Counted from the first letter of the stretch, positions 1 through 8,929 are shown. The stretch: DNA of 46,342 bases from an uncultured Sphingomonas sp. (GCF_937859915.1 NZ_CALMAW010000097.1:1-46342); one strand, 5' to 3'. Translations and numbers: made by a program. The notes: generated by a model from the sequence alone, not told the origin.

Positions 1-2448
1 CATCGCCACCACCATCGTCGACGGCACCGATGTCGTGCTGCTGCTGGTCGAGGTCGTCGTGCTGGTCGCGCTGGTCGTCGTCGAGGAGCGGACGAACCAA
101 TTGTCGAGCTGGTCGGGCACCATGCGATAGGGCGCATCGGCCTGCATATAGACCTTCTTGACCCGTCCGCGGTCGATGAAATTGTTGATGTAGGTGCTGC
201 CCCACGCCGCGCTGAGCGTCGCGTTGACGTCGCTTTCGGCGAGGCCGAGCACCGCGAGCTTGGGCTCGTCGATCTCGACATGGAGCTGCGGGGCATCCGC
301 GAGCGTGTTGGCGCGGACCTGCGCGAGCGCCGGATCCTTGGCGGCGGCCGCGATGATCTTGTCGCGCAGCGCGGTGAATTGCGCGGTCGGCATGTTGCTC
401 GAATTGAGCAGCTCGAAGGTGAAGCCGTTGGACTGGCCGAGCCCCGAGATCGGCGGCGGCGTCAGCGCGAACACCTGGCCGTCGTGGATCTGCGCGAACG
501 CCTTGGTCGCGCGCGCGTTGATCGCGTCGACCGAATCCGCGCTCGCGGTCCGCTTGTCGAACGGCGACAGGATGACGAAGCCGGTGCCGGTATTCTGCCC
601 CTGCCCCGCGAAGCTGAACCCCGAGATCGCGAACATCCCCGCGACATTCTTCTTCTCGGTCTTGAGGAAGAAATTCTCGACCTGCTCCCGCACCGCATTG
701 GTGCGCGACTGCGCGGCGCCGGCGGGCAGCGTGAACTGGACGATCGACTGGCCCTGGTCCTCGCTCGGCAGGAAGCTGGTCGGCAGGCGCAGGAACAGGA
801 CGAGCAGCAGCGCGACGATGCCGCCATAGATCAGCAGGGTGAGCAGGCGCCGCACCATCACCCATTTCACGCCGCCCACATAATGGTCGGTCATCGTGTC
901 GAAGCCGCGGTTGAAGCGGCCGCCGAGGCTGTTGTCGGTGCGCCGTTCCTTGGCCTTCAGCAGCGTCGCGCACAGCGCCGGCGTGAGCACCAGCGCGACC
1001 AGCACCGACAGCGCCATCGCCGAGACGATCGTGATCGAGAACTGCCGGTAGATCACGCCGGTCGAGCCCCCGAAGAAGGCCATCGGCAGCAGCACGGCGG
1101 ACAGCACCATCGCGATGCCGATCAGCGCGCCGGAAATCTCGCCCATCGACTTGACCGTGGCATCGTGCGGCGACAGCCCCTCGTCCTCCATCAGCCGCTC
1201 GACATTCTCGACGACGACGATCGCATCGTCGACGAGCAACCCGATCGCGAGCACCATCCCGAACAGGGTCAGCGTGTTGATCGAATAGCCGAACAGCGCG
1301 AGGATCCCGAAGGTGCCGAGCAGCACCACCGGCACCGCGATCGCCGGGATCAGCGTCGCGCGCCAGTTCTGCAGGAACACGAACATCACGATGACGACGA
1401 GGATCACCGCCTCGATAAGCGTCTTGATGACCTCTTTCACCGAGAGGATGATGAAGTCCGTGGTGTCGCGCGGGTAAGTGACGACATAGCCCGGCGGCAG
1501 GCTGGTGGTCAGCTGCGCGACCATCGCCTTGACCGCCTTGGCGGTCTTGAGCGCGTCGGCGCCGGGCGCGAGCTGGAGCGCGAGGCCGGAGGCGGGGTGG
1601 CCGTTGAACTGCGCGTCGGTCGTATAGCTATCATTGCCCATCTCGACGCGCGCGACGTCGCTCAGATGGACGACCGACCCGTCGGTCCGCGTCTTGACGA
1701 CGATGTTGCGGAACTGCTCGGGGGTCTGGAGCCGCGATTTGGCGGTGACGATCGCGGTGAGCTGCTGGCCCTTGACCACCGGGATCTGGCCGATCTGACC
1801 GGCCGAGACGTCGGTGTTCTGTGCGGTGACCGCGGTCTCGACGTCGGACGGCATCAGCTGGACCGCGGCCAGCTTATAGGGGTCGAGCCAGATCCGCATG
1901 CCGTAGCCCGAGCCGAACAGCTGGGTGGAACCCACGCCGCTGACGCGCGAGATCTCGTCCTGGAGGTTGTTGACCAGCCAGTCGGCGACATCGGCCTGCG
2001 AGGTCCGGTCGCTGCTGTCGTAGAGACCGACGACAAGCAGGAAGTCGGCGTTCGACTTGGTGACCGTCACGCCCTCGGTCTGCACCTCGGTCGGCAGCTG
2101 CGAATTGGCCTGCTGGACCTTGTTCTGGACCTGGACCTGCGCGGTGTCAGGGTCGGTGCCCTTGGCGAAGGTGACGGTGATCGAGACCGAGCCCGCCGCG
2201 CTCGACGTCGAGGAGAAATAGAGCAGCCCGTCGAGCCCGGTCAGCTGCTGCTCGATCACCTGTGTGACGGCGGACTGCAGCGTCGCGGCGTCGGCGCCGG
2301 GATAGGTCGCCGAGATATTGACCGAGGGCGGCGCGACGTCGGGATATTGCGCGATCGGCAGCTGCAGGATGCCGGCGATCCCCGCCAGCATGATGCCGAT
2401 CGCGATCACCCATGCGAAGATGGGCCGGTCGATGAAAAAACGGCTCAC
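1..2448 (-). CDS. RND multidrug efflux permease, AcrB/MexB type (C-terminal part outside the window)
   Basis: Inner-membrane proton-driven pump subunit of a tripartite drug-efflux system. Translation from GTG 2448 gives the typical RND start SRFFIDRPIFAWVIAIGIML (first transmembrane helix), then the PN1/PN2 porter sequence (about residues 40-330). The conserved GLLVDDAIVVVENVER stretch of TM4, which carries the paired Asp residues of proton relay, is present, followed by SMGEISGALIGIAMVL and the second half up to WFVR. About 816 codons are visible of a usual 1,030-1,060. No ATG lies near the start, but GTG begins 4 bases after the stop of the adaptor gene, so the two are co-translated. The last ~25 codons in the window (positions 1-90) become a Ser/Thr-rich repeat instead of the usual MVPFSAF-like sequence; see findings. 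Family assignment is certain, substrate unknown. Confidence 0.93.
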   Translation of the reverse strand, partial: MSRFFIDRPIFAWVIAIGIMLAGIAGILQLPIAQYPDVAPPSVNISATYPGADAATLQSAVTQVIEQQLTGLDGLLYFSSTSSAAGSVSITVTFAKGTDPDTAQVQVQNKVQQANSQLPTEVQTEGVTVTKSNADFLLVVGLYDSSDRTSQADVADWLVNNLQDEISRVSGVGSTQLFGSGYGMRIWLDPYKLAAVQLMPSDVETAVTAQNTDVSAGQIGQIPVVKGQQLTAIVTAKSRLQTPEQFRNIVVKTRTDGSVVHLSDVARVEMGNDSYTTDAQFNGHPASGLALQLAPGADALKTAKAVKAMVAQLTTSLPPGYVVTYPRDTTDFIILSVKEVIKTLIEAVILVVIVMFVFLQNWRATLIPAIAVPVVLLGTFGILALFGYSINTLTLFGMVLAIGLLVDDAIVVVENVERLMEDEGLSPHDATVKSMGEISGALIGIAMVLSAVLLPMAFFGGSTGVIYRQFSITIVSAMALSVLVALVLTPALCATLLKAKERRTDNSLGGRFNRGFDTMTDHYVGGVKWVMVRRLLTLLIYGGIVALLLVLFLRLPTSFLPSEDQGQSIVQFTLPAGAAQSRTNAVREQVENFFLKTEKKNVAGMFAISGFSFAGQGQNTGTGFVILSPFDKRTASADSVDAINARATKAFAQIHDGQVFALTPPPISGLGQSNGFTFELLNSSNMPTAQFTALRDKIIAAAAKDPALAQVRANTLADAPQLHVEIDEPKLAVLGLAESDVNATLSAAWGSTYINNFIDRGRVKKVYMQADAPYRMVPDQLDNWFVRSSTTTSATSTTTSTSSSTTSVPSTMVVAM

Positions 2449-2452
2449 GGCG

Positions 2453-3580
2453 TCAGCTGCCGAGCTTCACGGCGACCGGCTTGACGGCGATGCCCGGCTT
2501 GGCTTGGTCGACGCCCTCGACGACGAGCTTGTCGCCCGCCTTGAGCCCCGCGGTGATCAGCCATTTGTCGCCGATCGCCTGCGCCGCGGTCACGTCGCGC
2601 TGGACGACCTTGTTGTCGGCGCCGACGACGAGCGCGGTGGCATTGCCCTTGGGATCGCGCGTGATGCCCTGCTGCGGCGCGAGGATGCCGTTCTGCACGA
2701 CCCCCTGCGGCGCCTCGACGCGCACGAACAGGCCGGGGAGCAGCAGCCCTTGCGGATTGGGGAAGCGCGCGCGCAGCGTCACCGTGCCGCTGGTCTCGTC
2801 GACCGTGACCTCGGCGAATTCGATCTTGCCGGGCAGCGGATAGTCCACGCCCGACGACAGCTTGAGCCGCACCGTCGCGCTCGCCGGCGTGACGCTGCCC
2901 TTGGCGAGCGACTGGCGCAGCGCGAGCAGCGCGTCGCTCGACTGGACGATGTCGACATAGATCGGGTCGAGTTGCTGGATGGTGGCGAGTGCGTCGGTCT
3001 GGCTCGCGGTGACGAGCGCGCCCGGCGTCACGATGGTGCGGCTGATCCGGCCGCTGATCGGCGCGCGGACCGTCGTATAGTCGACGTTGATCTGCGCAGC
3101 GCGGAGCGAGGCCTCGTCCTGGTGGACCGCGGCAAGGTCGGAACGCGCGGTCGCGATCGTGTTGTCGATCTGCTGCTTGCTCACCGCCTGGACGTCGCTC
3201 AACGTCTTGTAGCGATCGGCCTGCGCTTGCGCGGCGGCATAGGTCGCCTTCGCGCTTTCGAGCGTCGCGGCCGCCTGGTCGCGCGCGGCGATATAGGGGC
3301 GCGGGTCGATCAGATAGAGCGGCTGGCCGGCGCGGACCAGCGAGCCCTGCTCGAACAGGCGCTTCTGGATGATGCCGTCGACCTGCGGACGGACGTCCGA
3401 CGAGGTCACAGCATCGGTGCGGCCGGTGAGTTCGGCAGTCATCGTCACCGGCTGGGTGGCGAGCGTGACGACGCCGACCTCGGGCGGTGCCGGCGGTGGG
3501 GCCTTGGGTTTGCTCGCACATCCGACCAGGGTCAGCGCGATGGTCAAGAGACTGGCGGTAGCGCGGCGAGAAAACATCAT
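2453..3580 (-). CDS. RND efflux periplasmic adaptor (membrane fusion lipoprotein)
   Basis: HlyD/AcrA-family adaptor linking the downstream permease to an outer-membrane channel. From ATG 3580 the protein is 375 aa: a short hydrophobic signal ending in a lipobox (LTLVGC), a proline-rich spacer, the barrel-sandwich half (VDGIIQKRLFEQGSLVRAGQ, DPRPY), a coiled-coil hairpin rich in Ala/Gln/Lys, the return strand (TTVRAPISGRISRTIVTPGALV) and the beta-barrel and membrane-proximal domains. The reading frame is open up to 3649, giving a 398 aa form, but the lipoprotein signal fits the start at 3580 (or the adjacent ATG at 3577). No strong ribosome site is seen for either. First gene of a two-gene operon with the permease; no outer-membrane factor gene is in view. 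Transcribed divergently from the fumarase gene. Confidence 0.92.
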   Translation of the reverse strand: MMFSRRATASLLTIALTLVGCASKPKAPPPAPPEVGVVTLATQPVTMTAELTGRTDAVTSSDVRPQVDGIIQKRLFEQGSLVRAGQPLYLIDPRPYIAARDQAAATLESAKATYAAAQAQADRYKTLSDVQAVSKQQIDNTIATARSDLAAVHQDEASLRAAQINVDYTTVRAPISGRISRTIVTPGALVTASQTDALATIQQLDPIYVDIVQSSDALLALRQSLAKGSVTPASATVRLKLSSGVDYPLPGKIEFAEVTVDETSGTVTLRARFPNPQGLLLPGLFVRVEAPQGVVQNGILAPQQGITRDPKGNATALVVGADNKVVQRDVTAAQAIGDKWLITAGLKAGDKLVVEGVDQAKPGIAVKPVAVKLGS

Positions 3581-3843
3581 CCGGCCGGCGCATCGCGGAA
3601 AATCCCGCACACGGATAGGGATATTTTGGTACATGCGCGGACGCGACAACGCGCGCCGCGTCTTTTTGCCTATTTGATAACATCGTAGCTTGGCCGCGAA
3701 GGCGATTGTTTAGATCGACGACGCGATTGCGCCGTCGTGGTCATCGAGCAAACCCGCGCTGGCTCGCAGAGCATCATGCCTGTTCAAATGGGAACGATCC
3801 CGCGAATCGGGCGCTGGCTGATCGCAGGCGCGAGGAGATGTCA

Positions 3844-5304
3844 GTGGCCGTATCCGAAGACAGCCCACCGGTGATCGGCGATGTTCCGATCGGATTGCCG
3901 GCAGGGGGCACGCGGCGCGAGTTCGACAGCATGGGGGACATCGAGGTCGCCGCGGACCGCTATTGGGGCGCGCAGACGCAGCGCTCGCTGCACCATTTCT
4001 CGATCGGGCGCGATCGCATGCCGGTCGATGTCTATCGCGCCTATGGCATCGTCAAGAAGGCGTGCGCGTTGGTCCACGCCGCGGAAGGCCGCCTGCCGCA
4101 GTGGAAAGCCGACGCGATCGTCCGCGCCGCCGACGAGACGATCAGAGGCGAGCTCGACGCGCATTACCCGCTGTTTGTCTGGCAGACCGGCTCGGGCACG
4201 CAGTCCAACATGAACGTCAACGAGGTGCTGTCAAACCGCGCGATCCAGCTGCTCGGCGGCGAACTCGGCAGCCAGACGCCGGTTGCGCCCAATGACGACG
4301 TCAATATGGGGCAGTCCTCCAACGACACCTTCCCGACCGCGATGCACGTCGCGACGGTGCAGTTGCTCGACGATCGGCTGCTGCCAGAGCTCGATCGTCT
4401 CGCCAGGCTGATCGAGGCGCGAGCCACCGAATGGATGGACGTCGTCAAGATCGGCCGGACGCATCTTGAGGATGCGGTGCCGCTGACCGTCGGCCAGGAA
4501 TGGTCGGGATGGGCCGCGCAAGTGCGCGCCGCCGAGGCCGAGATCGCCCGGTCCCGCGAAGGTCTCTACGAACTGGCGCTCGGCGGCACCGCGGTCGGCA
4601 CCGGCCTCAACGCGCCTAAGGGTTTTTCGCGCACCGTCGCCGCCAGGATTGCCGAACTGACGGGCAAGCCCTTCGTCACCGCGCCCAACAAGTTCATGGC
4701 GCAGGGTTCGCTCGACGCGATGGTGCGGGCAAGCGCGGCGCTGCGCGGTGCCGCGGTCGCGCTGATGAAGATTGCCAACGACATGCGCTGGCTCGGCTCG
4801 GGCCCGCGCTGCGGCCTCGGCGAGCTCAAGATTCCCGACAACGAGCCGGGCTCGTCGATCATGCCGGGCAAGGTCAACCCGACGCAGTGCGAGGCGATCG
4901 TGATGATCGCGATCCAGGTGATCGGTGACGACACCGCGGTCGCCTTCGCGGGCAGCCAGGGCAATTTCGAATTGAACGCGATGCGGCCGATCATCATCAA
5001 CAATGTGCTGCATTCGGCGACCATCCTTGCGGACGGCTGCGAGATGTTCCGCCGCTTCTCGGTCGAGGGCACCGAACTCAACCGCGAGGCGATCGCGGCG
5101 CATATCGACAAGTCGCTGATGCTGGTGACCGCGCTGTCGCCGGCGATCGGCTATCATGCCGCCGCGCACATCGCCGAACAGGCCGCCGCCGACGGCTCGA
5201 CGCTGCGCGAGGCGGCGCTCGCATCGGGCAAGATCTCGCCCGAGGAGTTCGACCGCATCGTCGTCGCCGCCGACATGGTCGGCGACGGCCTCGCAGGCGC
5301 CTGA
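3844..5304 (+). CDS. fumC: Class II fumarate hydratase (fumarase C)
   Basis: Cytosolic, iron-independent interconversion of fumarate and L-malate in the TCA cycle. The aspartase/fumarase superfamily signature GSSIMPGKVNP is present (about residue 335), as are TGSGTQSNMNVNEV, the SSNDTFPTAMH substrate loop and the KIGRTHLEDAVPLT region containing the conserved His. Length 486 aa, slightly longer than the usual 460-470 because of an N-terminal extension. Start choice: GAGGAG at 3832-3837 abuts ATG 3838 with no spacer but lies 6 bases before GTG 3844, so GTG 3844 is preferred; the frame is also open upstream to 3706. Followed after 23 bases by the hemerythrin gene, probably the same transcript. 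GRTHLEDAVPLT-type sequence argues for fumarase rather than aspartase. Confidence 0.9.
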   Translation: MAVSEDSPPVIGDVPIGLPAGGTRREFDSMGDIEVAADRYWGAQTQRSLHHFSIGRDRMPVDVYRAYGIVKKACALVHAAEGRLPQWKADAIVRAADETIRGELDAHYPLFVWQTGSGTQSNMNVNEVLSNRAIQLLGGELGSQTPVAPNDDVNMGQSSNDTFPTAMHVATVQLLDDRLLPELDRLARLIEARATEWMDVVKIGRTHLEDAVPLTVGQEWSGWAAQVRAAEAEIARSREGLYELALGGTAVGTGLNAPKGFSRTVAARIAELTGKPFVTAPNKFMAQGSLDAMVRASAALRGAAVALMKIANDMRWLGSGPRCGLGELKIPDNEPGSSIMPGKVNPTQCEAIVMIAIQVIGDDTAVAFAGSQGNFELNAMRPIIINNVLHSATILADGCEMFRRFSVEGTELNREAIAAHIDKSLMLVTALSPAIGYHAAAHIAEQAAADGSTLREAALASGKISPEEFDRIVVAADMVGDGLAGA

Positions 5305-5327
5305 GCGCCGCATCGCAGGAGCACCGG

Positions 5328-5837
5328 ATGGACGTCACCCAACTCATCCTCGACGACCATCACGAGCAACGCCGGCTGTTCGCGATGCTCGAGCAGATCG
5401 ACGCCTCGGACCGTGACGCGCTTGCCGCGGTGTGGACCCGTCTCGCGACCTTCCTCGAGGTCCATGCCGAGACCGAGGAAAAGTTCTTCTATCCCGCGCT
5501 CCTCCAGGTCGGTCGCACCGCCGGCGACACCGAGGGCGTCGAGGACGAGACGCTCGACGCGATCAAGGACCATAATGAGATCCGCGACGCCGTCGCCGCG
5601 GTTGCCGCGCACCAGGTAGGCAGCGACGACTGGTTCGCCGCAGTCGCGGCCGCCAACAAGGCGAACGGCGACCATATGGCCGAGGAAGAGCGCGAAGGCC
5701 TCACCGACTTCCGCCGCCACGCCTCGCTCCAGCTGCGCCACGAACTCGGCGTGTCGTTCGTCGTCCACGAATTCGCGCATGTGACCGGCGTCCGGCCGAT
5801 CGACAAGGATCCGGACAGCTGGGTGGCAACGCATTAG
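5328..5837 (+). CDS. Hemerythrin-like HHE domain protein
   Basis: A 169 aa soluble four-helix-bundle protein expected to bind a non-heme di-iron centre. The metal-ligand pattern is visible: HHEQ near residue 12, HAETEEKFFYPAL near 47, HNEIRD near 83 and HMAEEEREGL near 114. Members of this family sense or carry O2, buffer NO or protect iron centres; which applies here cannot be told. A good ribosome site (CAGGAG, 7 bases before ATG 5328) and the 23-base gap to fumC suggest co-transcription with the O2-tolerant fumarase. No signal peptide or membrane segment, hence cytoplasmic. Confidence 0.82.
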   Translation: MDVTQLILDDHHEQRRLFAMLEQIDASDRDALAAVWTRLATFLEVHAETEEKFFYPALLQVGRTAGDTEGVEDETLDAIKDHNEIRDAVAAVAAHQVGSDDWFAAVAAANKANGDHMAEEEREGLTDFRRHASLQLRHELGVSFVVHEFAHVTGVRPIDKDPDSWVATH

Positions 5838-5937
5838 GCCCACCGGTCCAATCGGCGATGCCCTGACCACCCTCACGCGGGCTTGTCAGGGCCGGCACCG
5901 GTTCGATACGGACAGGCGTCCCTCGCGAAAGGCCGTC

Positions 5938-7854
5938 ATGACCAAACCGCTCCCGCTCGTCGCCCTCACCGCCGTCCTGCTGCTCGCCGCCGCGCCGCCG
6001 CTCAAGGACAGCGACATGGTGCAGACCGGGACGGACATTCCGGCCAAGTGGATACCGCCCGAGGCGGATTTCGACTATGTGAAGCGCGACGTGATGATCC
6101 CGATGCGCGATGGCGTGAAGCTCCACACCGTGATCGTCGTCCCCAAGAATGCGCACGGCCTGCCGATGCTGCTCGAGCGGACGCCCTACGACGCCAATTT
6201 CGACGTCAAGGGCAACAGCCCGCACTTACGCGACGCGGTGTGGTCGGCGCTGCGCGAATGGGTCGACGACGGCTATATCTTCGTCAGCCAGGACATCCGC
6301 GGCAAATATGGCTCGCAGGGCAAATATGTCATGACGCGCCCGCCGATCGGCCCGCTCAACCCGACCAAGACCGACGACACCACCGATGCCTATGACACGA
6401 TCGAGTGGCTCACCAAAAACGTCCCCGAGAGCAACCGGCGCGTCGGCATGATCGGCTCGTCCTACGACGGCTGGACGGTGACGATGGCGCTGCTCGGGCC
6501 GCATCCCGCGCTCAAGGTCGCTGCCCCGGAAAGCCCGATGATCGACGGATGGATGGGCGACGACTGGTTCCACTACGGCGCCTTCCGCCAGGTCAATCTC
6601 GACTATTTCACCGAGCAGACCAGCAAGACCGGCGAGGGCAAGGCGGTGCCCCGCCAAGGCTATGACGATTACCAGAATTTCCTCGATGCCGGCTCGGCGG
6701 GCAATTGGGCGATCACGCACGGCTTCCAGCAGTTGCCCTTCTGGAACCGGCTGTCGGGGCACCCCGCCTATGACGCCTTCTGGCAGGGCCAGGCGCTTGA
6801 CAAGGCTGTGGTCGCGCGACCGTCGACCGTGCCGACGATGTGGCTCCAGGGCCTGTGGGACCAGGAGGACATGTACGGCGCCGTCCACAGCTGGGAAGCG
6901 CTCAAGGCGGCCGGCCACGCCGACACCAATCATCTCGTGATGGGCCCCTGGTATCACAGCCAGGTCAATCGCTCTGCCGAAAGCCTGGGCCCGCTCAAAT
7001 GGAACGGCGACACCGCCGCCGACTTCCGCAAGACCGTACTGATCCCCTTCTTCGACACCTATCTCAAGGACGAGAAGCCGGCCGAGCTGACCCCGCCGGT
7101 GCTGATCTACAACGCCGCCGAGAACCATTGGGACACGTTCGCCGATTGGCCTGGCGCGTCTGCGACCGGCCTCACGCCGCTGTACCTGCAAGCGCAAATG
7201 GGCCTCGGCTTCAAGCCGCCCGCCGCCGGCGAGGACAGCTATGTCTCCGATCCCGCCAAGCCCGTGCCGTTCCTCTCCGGACCGGTCGGCCCGATGGGCG
7301 ATCGCGCCCGCTGGACGACATGGCTGGTCCAGGATCAGCGCTTCGCCGCCTCACGATCCGACGTGCTCTCCTATCAGACGCCCGTGCTCGACAAGCCCGT
7401 GACCGTCGAAGGCGCGCCGATGGCGGACCTGTTCGTCAAGACGACGGGCACCGACGCCGATTTCGTCGTCAAGATCATCGACGTCTATCCGGCGAGCAAT
7501 GGCGACCGGCCCGAAATGGGCGGCTACCAACTGCCAGTCAGCCTCGACATCTTCCGCGGCCGCTATCGCCAGAGCTTCGAGAAGCCCTCGGCGATCCCGG
7601 CCGGGCAGGTGCAGGAGTATAAGTTCAGGCTCCCGACCATGAACTATGTGTTCAAGCCCGGGCATCGCATCATGGTGCAGGTGCAGTCGAGCCTGTTCCC
7701 GCTCTACGACCGCAACCCCCAGACCTATGTGCCCAATATCTTCTTCGCCAAGCCGGCGGATTACCAAGCGGCGACCATGACGGTCGAACATGGCGCCGCC
7801 GGCGCGAGCGCGGTGCTGCTGCCGGTCGTCACCGCCAGCACGGCGCAGCGCTGA
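5938..7854 (+). CDS. Secreted CocE/NonD-family hydrolase (S15 peptidase-like)
   Basis: Alpha/beta hydrolase with an N-terminal signal (PLPLVALTAVLLLAAAP), so likely periplasmic. The 638 aa protein has the family hallmarks: MIPMRDGVKLHT near residue 53, an oxyanion/PYD region (RTPYD, 81-85), the nucleophile elbow GSSYDG with Ser175, the DQED/H-containing stretch near residues 305-340 (LQGLWDQED and GPWYHS supply the likely Asp and His of the triad) and a C-terminal jelly-roll beta domain characteristic of X-Pro dipeptidyl peptidase/cocaine-esterase enzymes. The family cleaves acyl esters, glutaryl-cephalosporins or dipeptides; substrate cannot be predicted. AAAGG lies just upstream of ATG 5938. 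It is separated by 100 bases from the hemerythrin gene and has no evident link to photosynthesis. Confidence 0.88.
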   Translation: MTKPLPLVALTAVLLLAAAPPLKDSDMVQTGTDIPAKWIPPEADFDYVKRDVMIPMRDGVKLHTVIVVPKNAHGLPMLLERTPYDANFDVKGNSPHLRDAVWSALREWVDDGYIFVSQDIRGKYGSQGKYVMTRPPIGPLNPTKTDDTTDAYDTIEWLTKNVPESNRRVGMIGSSYDGWTVTMALLGPHPALKVAAPESPMIDGWMGDDWFHYGAFRQVNLDYFTEQTSKTGEGKAVPRQGYDDYQNFLDAGSAGNWAITHGFQQLPFWNRLSGHPAYDAFWQGQALDKAVVARPSTVPTMWLQGLWDQEDMYGAVHSWEALKAAGHADTNHLVMGPWYHSQVNRSAESLGPLKWNGDTAADFRKTVLIPFFDTYLKDEKPAELTPPVLIYNAAENHWDTFADWPGASATGLTPLYLQAQMGLGFKPPAAGEDSYVSDPAKPVPFLSGPVGPMGDRARWTTWLVQDQRFAASRSDVLSYQTPVLDKPVTVEGAPMADLFVKTTGTDADFVVKIIDVYPASNGDRPEMGGYQLPVSLDIFRGRYRQSFEKPSAIPAGQVQEYKFRLPTMNYVFKPGHRIMVQVQSSLFPLYDRNPQTYVPNIFFAKPADYQAATMTVEHGAAGASAVLLPVVTASTAQR

Positions 7855-8022
7855 CGTCGGGCGTCGGTCGGAGCCTCGCGGTACCGGTCGACGAACCGGC
7901 AGGCGTCCGTCCGGACCACATCGCTAAAGCGGGATGCGCCGAAGGCGAGCGTCGAAGCGCTGCGTCGCCGATATCGACCAAGCCTCGGACCAGCCGTCGT
8001 AAATGAGCGCGACGACGGGCCG

Positions 8023-8040
8023 TGTAAATAGAGTTGGACA
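8023..8040 (+). promoter_or_regulatory. PpsR-type operator upstream of cytochrome c gene
   Basis: TGTAAATAGAGTTGGACA is an exact TGT-N12-ACA match, the consensus bound by PpsR/CrtJ repressors. It ends 64 bases before the cytochrome ATG. Its right half and flank (TTGGACAGTCG) are identical to the site in front of bchC. The rest of the 250-base gap 7855-8104 shows no gene. Binding is inferred from sequence only. Confidence 0.6.
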
Positions 8041-8104
8041 GTCGGCGGGGAAAGGGCAACTATGGCGATGGGAGTGGGCAGGATGCGGTGACAGGAGAGA
8101 GGTA

Positions 8105-8623
8105 ATGCAATCAGTATCGATCGACCGCTTTCGTGAGGTCGTGCTTTGCGCAGTCGTGTCGGCGTTGGTCTTGGGGGGATGCTCCAAGCGGGCGCCCGAC
8201 CAGAGCGCGAGCGAACCGACAGCCAATACCGAAGTGGCCGCCGCACCGGCGCCCGCCGCCGCGGCTCCGGCGGCCGACAACACCGACACGATCAGCGGCG
8301 TCAAATATGCGAGCTACACCGGCGACGCGACGCAGGGCAAAATCGACTTCATCACCTGCCAGACATGCCATTCCATCGATGCCGGCGTGAACAAGATCGG
8401 TCCGTCGCTGCACGCCGTGGTCGGTCGCAAGTCGGGGATCATACCAGGCTATACCTATTCGGACGCCAACAAGAACAGCGGGATCACCTGGACGCCCGAA
8501 AAGCTGTTCCAATATCTCGAGGCGCCGCAGCGCGTCGTGCCGGGCACCAAGATGACCTTCGCCGGCTTCCCCGACCCGCAGAAGCGCGCCGACGTCATCG
8601 CCTATCTCAAGACCAATTCCTGA
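8105..8623 (+). CDS. Membrane-anchored (lipoprotein) class I c-type cytochrome
   Basis: Monoheme electron carrier, 172 aa. Residues 11-26 form a lipoprotein signal with lipobox LGGC (lipidated Cys26), followed by an Ala/Pro-rich flexible tether (about 45-58) and a c2/mitochondrial-type cytochrome domain: heme site CQTCH (85-89), GPSLHAVVGRKSG, the Y-SDANK-SGITW region, and PGTKMTFAG with probable axial Met150. Start chosen at ATG 8105 because GGAGAGAGG directly precedes it, and the lipobox then sits correctly; the frame is open further upstream. A tethered, c2-like domain is what is expected of a soluble-like donor to a reaction-centre cytochrome, and the operator at 8023-8040 supports a role in photosynthesis, but a respiratory role is possible. 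Convergent with the tspO operon. Confidence 0.88.
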   Translation: MQSVSIDRFREVVLCAVVSALVLGGCSKRAPDQSASEPTANTEVAAAPAPAAAAPAADNTDTISGVKYASYTGDATQGKIDFITCQTCHSIDAGVNKIGPSLHAVVGRKSGIIPGYTYSDANKNSGITWTPEKLFQYLEAPQRVVPGTKMTFAGFPDPQKRADVIAYLKTNS

Positions 8624-8639
8624 TCGAGCCGCGGTTCGC

Positions 8640-8921
8640 CTAATCCGTCGCTCGTCGGTCGCCCGGACTCGCGGAACGCCTGCGTCGGACGAGGTCGGCA
8701 AGGTGGACGGGAAAGGACAGCAGCAGCGGCATGGCGACCCATCGCCAGTCGAGCCCAAGGAGCGCGGCGCGGAGCGCGGCCAGCATCAGTGCGCCGGGTG
8801 CCAGGCACAGCGTCGCATCGACGACGCGCCAGCCGCTGCGGGTCACGAGCCACACCAGTTCGATGCCGATCACTACGAGAACGGCATCGGCCGCATGGCC
8901 GGTAGCGAAAAGCCAGGCCAT
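8640..8921 (-). CDS. Small integral membrane protein downstream of tspO, unknown function
   Basis: A 93 aa protein with three predicted hydrophobic helices (about residues 2-30, 38-58 and 63-82) and a very basic C-terminus (LVRRRRSASPGDRR), i.e. positive-inside tail. I do not recognise a family. The ATG at 8921 overlaps the end of tspO (stop 8930-8932) by a few codons' reach only on the other frame, with 8 bases between the tspO stop and this start, so it is likely co-translated as the last gene of bchG-carrier-bchP-tspO. The frame is open upstream inside tspO but has no better start there. Coding status rests on position, hydrophobic pattern and lack of a competing gene. Confidence 0.55.
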   Translation of the reverse strand: MAWLFATGHAADAVLVVIGIELVWLVTRSGWRVVDATLCLAPGALMLAALRAALLGLDWRWVAMPLLLSFPVHLADLVRRRRSASPGDRRATD

Positions 8922-8929
8922 CCCGGCGA

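Noticed and set aside
280-2484. Very long open frame (734 codons) on the plus strand
   Set aside because: It is the antisense of the RND permease; its translation is Arg/Asp/His-rich with no domain, as expected of antisense frames in high-GC DNA.
2318-3688. 456-codon plus-strand frame
   Set aside because: Antisense of the efflux adaptor, which has clear domain structure on the minus strand.
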